Part shown: positions 59,872 to 64,000 of the stretch, one piece after another
Position numbering within the stretch: the stretch's first letter is position 1
How the letters are laid out: the number at the start of each line of letters is the position of its first letter
Assembly: GCA_041748075.1 (NCBI GenBank)
Contig: JBGTDX010000022.1
Location: 14,027-78,026, forward strand
Direction: 5' to 3'
From: JBGSYJ01 sp041748075
Lineage (GTDB): Bacteria > Acidobacteriota > Thermoanaerobaculia > Gp7-AA8
Length of the DNA: 64,000 nucleotides
Translations under genes and position numbers: made by a program
The notes under the pieces: generated by a model
Told to the model about the DNA's origin: nothing
Database searches by the model: none
What the model saw: only the letters and a program-made list of their open reading frames with translations

Positions 59872-60057
59872 CTAGGGGGCTGGAATCTGAAGATCGCGGC
59901 AGATCTTTGCGACCGTGAAGTCATTCACCTCGGTGTGGCGAGGGACAGTGGAAGATCGACCCGTGGACCGATTTACATATACAGAGTGACGCCGGCCTTC
60001 GCGAAGAAGTTCACATCCATTGTGCTCGAGATGTTGGATGAGATCACGACGTTTCAT
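59872..60057 (-). CDS. hicA: HicA-type mRNA interferase toxin
   Basis: The protein has 61 residues. HicA features: MKRRDLIQHLEHNGCELLRE, GRRHSVYVNRSTGR with the catalytic His, and STVPRHTEVNDFTVAKICRD. It adopts a dsRBD-like fold and cleaves mRNA when free. It follows hicB with a four-base overlap (ATGA), so the antitoxin is translated first here, the reverse of the commoner hicA-hicB order. Confidence 0.88.
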   Translation of the reverse strand: MKRRDLIQHLEHNGCELLREGRRHSVYVNRSTGRSSTVPRHTEVNDFTVAKICRDLQIPAP

Positions 60058-60272
60058 CCGGTGACCGGAAGACGTTCCCTGATCGCTTCGCGGCCGGCCA
60101 GGGCCTCCTCAGCAAGTGCCCGATTCGCTTCGAGCACGAGCTCTATTGCTTCCTGCAGGTTCACCCGAGCTTCATCGAGCGTGGCTCCCTGAGCGTTTGC
60201 GCCAGGAAGTTCTTCAACGAAAGCGGCGTAGCCCTCCGGCACTTCCACGTACACAGCGGTCCAGTCTGTCAT
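60054..60272 (-). CDS. hicB: HicB-type antitoxin
   Basis: The protein has 72 residues from the ATG at 60272. It has the partial RNase H-like HicB fold: AVYVEVPEGYAAFVEELPGA, then GATLDEARVNLQEAIELVLE. It lacks a clear C-terminal DNA-binding domain (ends ERLPVTG), as in the short HicB type. It neutralises HicA, encoded immediately downstream. Confidence 0.85.
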   Translation of the reverse strand: MTDWTAVYVEVPEGYAAFVEELPGANAQGATLDEARVNLQEAIELVLEANRALAEEALAGREAIRERLPVTG

Positions 60273-60343
60273 GTCAATATGATAACTCCGGTTGTCTGTG
60301 ACCTCGGACACCCATAGTGTAGAGCTGGCGGCGCAGCTGCGAG

Positions 60344-60853
60344 TCAGGCCCACGGTTCCTCGGCGTGAGTGAGCTTTCGTAACCCACCCAGAAGGAGGAT
60401 ACCGAGAAGGCCCACGAGCGGCGAACTGTAGAGACCGGGGAAGTAAGCTCCCTCACGCAAGGCCATCAACGGATGAGCAACGCCATTCAGTAACAGAGCG
60501 AGTGCGAGGAACCAGACTGGAACGAGCGCCACCACGAGGCCGATGCGCAGACCGAACGCCGCAAGCACCCACACCACAATCCAACCGAGGTTGAACCATA
60601 CGAAGAACGTCAGGGTCCATGGCGATAGGCCAAGAAGAACCGGAAATCGCAAGTGGAAGCCGGTGGCGAGCTCCTCGGCGAAGTGCACGCACTGGCCAAC
60701 GATTGCTGCGGCGAGGATCAGGAGGAACCGTCGCCGGACGCCAGGGTCAGGCGACACGTGGGGCCGCGCGATCGTCAACACCACGGAGATGATGACAAGG
60801 ACCGAAAGGCCGGCGGTTCCGGAGAGGACGCTTCGAATGTCAGGGCCTGTCAC
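60344..60853 (-). CDS. HXXEE-domain membrane protein
   Basis: The protein has 169 residues from a GTG start with four to five membrane segments. The family hallmark HFAEE lies in QCVHFAEELATGF. A second block (LLNGVAHPLMALREGAYFPG) fits the family's Asn-His and Tyr-Pro-Gly pattern. Function unknown; the paired His and Glu residues suggest a metal or a membrane enzyme. Confidence 0.8.
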   Translation of the reverse strand: MTGPDIRSVLSGTAGLSVLVIISVVLTIARPHVSPDPGVRRRFLLILAAAIVGQCVHFAEELATGFHLRFPVLLGLSPWTLTFFVWFNLGWIVVWVLAAFGLRIGLVVALVPVWFLALALLLNGVAHPLMALREGAYFPGLYSSPLVGLLGILLLGGLRKLTHAEEPWA

Positions 60854-60894
60854 GGTGTATCTGCTGCGACGCCTGCAGGGGGCGAACGCATCTG

Positions 60895-60942
60895 GCGCTC
60901 ACCGGCGCCAACCCGCACGCCGAATAGTATCAAAGCTGGAGA
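60895..60942. repeat. Composite boundary repeat
   Basis: GCGCTCACCGGCGCCAACC (copy 2) is followed immediately by GCACGCCGAATAGTATCAAA and GCTGGAGA (copy 2 of the 59794 motif). Here the two repeats that occur singly elsewhere are side by side. Confidence 0.6.
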
Positions 60943-61076
60943 CAGCGCTACGCACGGTTCGTCTCCGTGCAACCCCGGTGACGGACGGAACTCGCAGGCA
61001 GCGTCCACGTCGACCGTGGACGGGCCGGCTTCGGCGCACCCATGCCGGTTTCAAATTTAACGAGAGGAGCAGCGAA

Positions 61077-61235
61077 ATGGCACTGATGGCTTTGGGTATC
61101 CGGATCCTCCCGGGAAGAAGGAGAAGTGGGAGGCGATGGCGGACCAATTCTCGAGGCCGGGTCCGATGAGGGACCGTCTGGACGCGTCGCGGCGTGAGGC
61201 GGGTGTGCACGAGCGCACGTTCCTGCAGGCCTGCC
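61077..61235 (+). pseudogene. DUF6176-like gene, frameshifted and truncated
   Basis: GAGAGGAG precedes the ATG at 61077 (MALMALGIRILPG). After that the coding signal jumps one frame: KKEKWEAMADQFSRPGPMRD, then RREAGVHERTFLQA. The joined reading resembles small proteins of the DUF6176 type, but the family assignment is tentative. The second half is missing, replaced by the antisense of the next gene. Confidence 0.45.
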
Positions 61236-61243
61236 ATTTCCCT

Positions 61244-61678
61244 TCATGCTGCTCCCTGCTTAGGCCAAGTCCATGCATACCAGACAATGAGTCCCGTAAG
61301 TACGACATCAACGCTCCCCAACAATAGGTAGAACGCCCAGGCCCCCGGCATCGTGAGAAGCACAAACAGCGTATAGATTACGCCGAAAATGATGTTCAAC
61401 CAGCGGCTGAGGTTAGCCTTTAACGCCAGTGACAGGAAAATCATGACGGCTGGGATCGCCATCGAGACCGAGGTAAACAACAGAACCCCTTGAGTTGTCT
61501 GTCCGAGTGGCGCCATGTTTCCATACAGTATGTCTTGCAGTTTCCCCGGCTGGTAGAGCAAAAAGTAATCCCCATAGACGTAACAGAACATCACACTCGC
61601 CCACAAGGCTGAAAGCTTCAGCTTCACGTGGACCTTGACGTCGTCCGAAGCAGTTCGGTCGTTCCTGGTTGAGTCCAA
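61244..61678 (-). CDS. DUF6326-family membrane protein
   Basis: The protein has 144 residues from a TTG at 61678, chosen because GGAGGAAGG lies seven bases ahead; the frame is open further upstream but without coding character. It has four membrane helices with the family blocks SALWASVMFCYVYGDYFLLY, LYGNMAPLGQTTQGVLL and IPAVMIFLSLALKANLSRWL. Function unknown. Confidence 0.75.
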   Translation of the reverse strand: MDSTRNDRTASDDVKVHVKLKLSALWASVMFCYVYGDYFLLYQPGKLQDILYGNMAPLGQTTQGVLLFTSVSMAIPAVMIFLSLALKANLSRWLNIIFGVIYTLFVLLTMPGAWAFYLLLGSVDVVLTGLIVWYAWTWPKQGAA

Positions 61679-61772
61679 CGGATTCCTTCCTCCGTCCGGG
61701 TAATTGTGGTGCGGCCCGATGCCGACGAGGTTCTTCAACAGCAGACTAAAAGTAGCGGGCGGGGGGCCGCAA

Positions 61773-62027
61773 CTACCCCCCGGCGACCTGCCGAGCGACC
61801 TCTTTCTCTCCCCACTTCGGAGCATTCACGCCCATCGCAATCAACCACAGGGAAAGTGCTAGTTCCGCAACGCCGCCAACCATCCCGATGTCAGGGAGCC
61901 AAGCCGCAAGCGCAGGCGAAAGGAAGACCACGAAGCTATTGGTCAGGAAGCACAAGCCCCCGGCCGCCATCAGTACCCCGAGTATTCGCGGCGGCGTCCG
62001 GATTCTCCGGAAAGTTTGGTGGCACAT
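61773..62027 (-). pseudogene. DUF4386-like C-terminal fragment
   Basis: An 84-residue frame contains PPRILGVLMAAGGLCFLTNS, then VVFLSPALAAWLPDI and LALSLWLIAMGVNAPKW. This is the last third of a DUF4386 membrane protein (normally about 220-240 residues). The N-terminal part is gone: the upstream sequence belongs, in another frame, to the beta-propeller gene. So this marks a deletion or recombination junction near 62000. Confidence 0.65.
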
Positions 62028-62850
62028 CGGCGTTTACTCTGCCGAATACGATGGCGGAGTTGTCGGGCGAAAATTCCGGATCGTGTACGCTGCCGACCCG
62101 ATTCGCCCCTCCTCGATAGACCAGGCCGGGATTCGAGCCATCGGCGTTGATGAACCAGAGCTCCGTGTGAGTCTCATCATCAAGGGGCTGCGAGTGAAAC
62201 GTCACCAGAGAACCGTCTTCTGAGACGGAGACATCCGCTTCGCCGTCGAGAGGGGTGTAAAGAATGCGTTGAAGCAGTCTTCCGTCGTAGCGAACTCGAT
62301 AAATGTCGTTGGCTCCGGCATTGGCGAGGAAGTCGGCACGAGTCACTGGATCAGGGACGAGATCCTTTTCTTTCGCTGCGAAGTAGATAAATCCTCGAGC
62401 GTCCCAATCGACGCCGCCATTCCCGGCCGTAAGAAACCCAGGAAGCAGACGCGCCTCGGTTCCGGCCTGCAGGTCGAAGATCCAGAGGTGCGAAATACCA
62501 CCGGCTTGCACGGTTGGATTGGCGAGTTGCTCGTTGGCTACGACGAAGCGACGGTCATGCGAAACGGCCACGTGCTCCCACCGTCTTGGGTTTTCAAATG
62601 TGATCCTTGTAACGATCGCACTCTGTCGATTCATCACATAGATGAACTCATCCTGGTGGAAGACGATCTCGGCATCGGAGGGAATTGTTCCGAGTCGTAC
62701 TGGATGAGGTGGACCCACGAGCCGGCCACCTGGCGACACTCCGCGACGGCGGCCGCTCGCGTTTGCGTCGACGAATGACAACAGGAGCAGGATTCCGCCG
62801 AGCAGCAGGATCGAGGCAGCAATCGAAATCCTGGTGATGCGAGCACTCAT
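61936..62850 (-). CDS. TolB-like beta-propeller secreted protein, 3' truncated
   Basis: The frame has 304 residues. A signal anchor (SIAASILLLGGILLLLSFVD) is followed by propeller-type repeats: HVAVSHDRRFVVANEQ, HLWIFDLQAGTEARLLPG, DVSVSEDGSLVTFHSQ, DPEFSPDNSAIVFGRVN. The last 20 residues (NTRGTDGGRGLVLPDQ) are not propeller-like and overlap the DUF4386 fragment in another frame, so the natural C-terminus was lost. A scaffold or sensor role in the envelope is possible. It may still be expressed. Confidence 0.65.
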   Translation of the reverse strand: MSARITRISIAASILLLGGILLLLSFVDANASGRRRGVSPGGRLVGPPHPVRLGTIPSDAEIVFHQDEFIYVMNRQSAIVTRITFENPRRWEHVAVSHDRRFVVANEQLANPTVQAGGISHLWIFDLQAGTEARLLPGFLTAGNGGVDWDARGFIYFAAKEKDLVPDPVTRADFLANAGANDIYRVRYDGRLLQRILYTPLDGEADVSVSEDGSLVTFHSQPLDDETHTELWFINADGSNPGLVYRGGANRVGSVHDPEFSPDNSAIVFGRVNADVPPNFPENPDAAANTRGTDGGRGLVLPDQ

Positions 62851-63449
62851 ATCCCTGAAACGTGCCTCGTTCGTCTTCGGTTAACAGGTTTCTCGAAGCG
62901 GGCGGCCCGGTGTTAGTGAAGGCCATTGGGGTTCAGACCCGAAAAAGGGGCGCCGCCTTCGGGGTCCGCCTTCGGGGTCGCAGCTTCAGTCGCGCATGAG
63001 ATGAGCAAGGTACTCCTTGATGACACCTGTCCTCAAGAGCTTTCCCGCGCGACGCAACAGTCTCGCCGCCGTCCCTTGTTCGGAACTCACTATTGAGGAG
63101 CCTGTGACGCGCGAAAACGCTCTGAATGAAGCTACGACCCCAAGTGCCCTTCGTGCCCGAGTACGTGCCGGAAGCCGCCAGCAGCCTTTTTCTTTTGTAT
63201 CTCCTCACCCGGCTTTCCCACAGCGACCGCCGATACAGAAACTCTTCGATTGCTCATCCGCGACAACTTCGGCCACGAACGACGCAGCCTCGAAGACCGG
63301 ATCGCCGACCGGCCTAACGAGTAGCCTTCCGCGACCGCCGCCGCCCCGCCCGGCTTTCTGCTTGACCTGGACACTTCTCCGGGTTGAGAATCTCCCCGTC
63401 ACACTACAATTCGTTGCTTTCTACCACCAGGAGTTCGAGGGGGTCAGAC
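62851..63449. other. Gene-poor stretch before the TonB receptor
   Basis: 599 bases with no convincing gene. It holds a short direct repeat (CGCCTTCGGGGTC, about 2.5 copies, 62950-62987). A plus-strand tail frame near 63240-63322 (ETLRLLIRDNFGHERRSLED, then RIADRPNE and stop) may be the end of a lost gene. No terminator or promoter is clear. Confidence 0.4.
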
Positions 63450-64000
63450 ATGAAGAGAATCGTGGTCAGAACCGCGTTATTCGTGATCCTTCTCTCAGTC
63501 GCCGTCACCGGCGTTCCAGCCTTCGCCCAGCAGCCCGAAGCGACCAAGCAGGAGCAGGAAGAGGAAGAGGAAGAGGAGAAAAAACCGGACGCCGTCCTCA
63601 CCGATGAGATCGTCGTCACGGGAACGCGCAAAGAGGGGGTCGCCCCGGAGGAGACGCTGTCTCCGGTCGACGTGCTGCCTGCGACGCAGATCACCCAGCA
63701 GGGCGACTTCGATCTGACCGAGAGCATCGCTCAGATCGCGCCCTCCTTCAATACCCAGCGCTTCCCGATTGCGGACGGGACCGCCTTCATCCGCCCGGTG
63801 ACCCTGCGCAACCTCTCACCGGACCACACGCTGGTGCTGATCAACGGCACCCGGCGGCACCGGTCGGCCCTGGTGAACCTGCAGCTGGCGCCGCTAGGGA
63901 CGGTCAACCAGGGCGCTCAGGCGGTCGATTTCTCGACCATCCCCGCGGCGGCGATCAAGCGGATCGAGGTGCTGCGGGACGGCGCCTCCGCGCAGTACGG
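63450..64000 (+). CDS. TonB-dependent outer-membrane receptor, N-terminal part
   Basis: Starts at ATG 63450 with GAGGGGG ahead and runs off the right edge (183 residues seen). A signal peptide (FVILLSVAVTGVPAFA) is followed by a Gln/Glu-rich stretch. A TonB-box-like segment (DEIVVTGTR) and the plug domain come next: LSPVDVLPATQITQQGDFDL, LRNLSPDHTLVLINGTRRHR and IKRIEVLRDGASAQYG. The product is an active-transport porin for siderophores, vitamins or glycans. The substrate cannot be told from this part. Confidence 0.93.
   Translation, partial: MKRIVVRTALFVILLSVAVTGVPAFAQQPEATKQEQEEEEEEEKKPDAVLTDEIVVTGTRKEGVAPEETLSPVDVLPATQITQQGDFDLTESIAQIAPSFNTQRFPIADGTAFIRPVTLRNLSPDHTLVLINGTRRHRSALVNLQLAPLGTVNQGAQAVDFSTIPAAAIKRIEVLRDGASAQY

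Noticed and set aside
54700..63400. Integron cassette array with attC sites
   Set aside because: Scattered GTTA/TAAC words occur (for example near 57740 and 58640), but none forms paired R and L boxes with GTTRRRY and RYYYAAC ends, and no integrase gene is present.
1..64000. tRNA, rRNA or tmRNA genes
   Set aside because: No cloverleaf, CCA-end or conserved rRNA segment was recognised in the gaps by eye; a tRNAscan-SE and Rfam run would be needed to be certain.

Overview
The window looks like a chromosomal segment of a high-GC, diderm, respiring bacterium. The evidence is an outer-membrane TonB receptor, lipoproteins with lipoboxes, NADH dehydrogenase (complex I) genes, a Rex repressor, a multiheme cytochrome and a zinc-ribbon Ser/Thr kinase with a HRDVSPDN loop. 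The mix of FHA proteins, bacterial Ser/Thr kinase, type II glutamine synthetase and many intergenic hairpins suggests Acidobacteriota (possibly a Thermoanaerobaculia-like lineage). That placement is inference; no rRNA or tRNA gene was seen.

Layout. 0.1-7.1 kb: a minus-strand operon encoding a DUF4388-FHA protein, a flavin/cNMP/4Fe-4S oxidoreductase, a b-heme-like membrane protein and a ten-heme cytochrome c with an FHA domain at each end. This is the most interesting system in the window. 7.1-9.1 kb: a DUF6265 protein, a Phd-like antitoxin with a zeta-like kinase, and a DUF433-like scrap. 9.1-11.3 kb (minus): nuoA-nuoE-nuoF. 11.5-13.4 kb (minus): STAS protein, holin-like membrane protein and PpiC-type lipoprotein with a clear terminator. 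13.6-23.8 kb (plus): a promoter carrying a Rex operator, then nuoG-H-J-K, a DUF6335-like gene with a stop at codon 2, nuoL-M-N and rex. nuoB, C, D and I are absent from both clusters.

24-54 kb is mostly housekeeping and signalling: D-amino acid transaminase with a wrecked tag gene, SpoIIE phosphatase, AlkP-superfamily hydrolase, peptide-type solute-binding lipoprotein, GSII glutamine synthetase, GAF-GGDEF cyclase, SLC13 transporter, SirB1-like protein, RhlE-like helicase, cNMP-DUF1003 protein, App1-type phosphatase with two coupled small genes, aminotransferase, zincin, MBL hydrolase, Ser/Thr kinase, amidohydrolase, AhcY, SUI1 protein, lytic transglycosylase, M16 peptidase and a DUF4097 protein. 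54.7-63.4 kb is an accessory zone: VOC proteins, PAP2 phosphatase, APH-like kinase, VanZ-like protein, HicAB, HXXEE and DUF6326 membrane proteins and a beta-propeller protein, mixed with many internally deleted or truncated genes. The right edge opens into a TonB-dependent receptor.

Two themes cut across the window. First, intergenic hairpins built from 7-bp tandem repeats, often four heptamers on each arm, sit at the 3' ends of genes and in several cases encode the stop codon or C-terminus. Second, several genes keep both termini but have lost their middles (tag, a VOC protein) or survive as fragments. Function joins two of the regions: Rex senses NADH/NAD+ and probably represses the complex I operon it belongs to, while the FHA/cNMP-controlled flavin-FeS-heme module looks like a separate, signal-gated route for moving electrons across the membrane.
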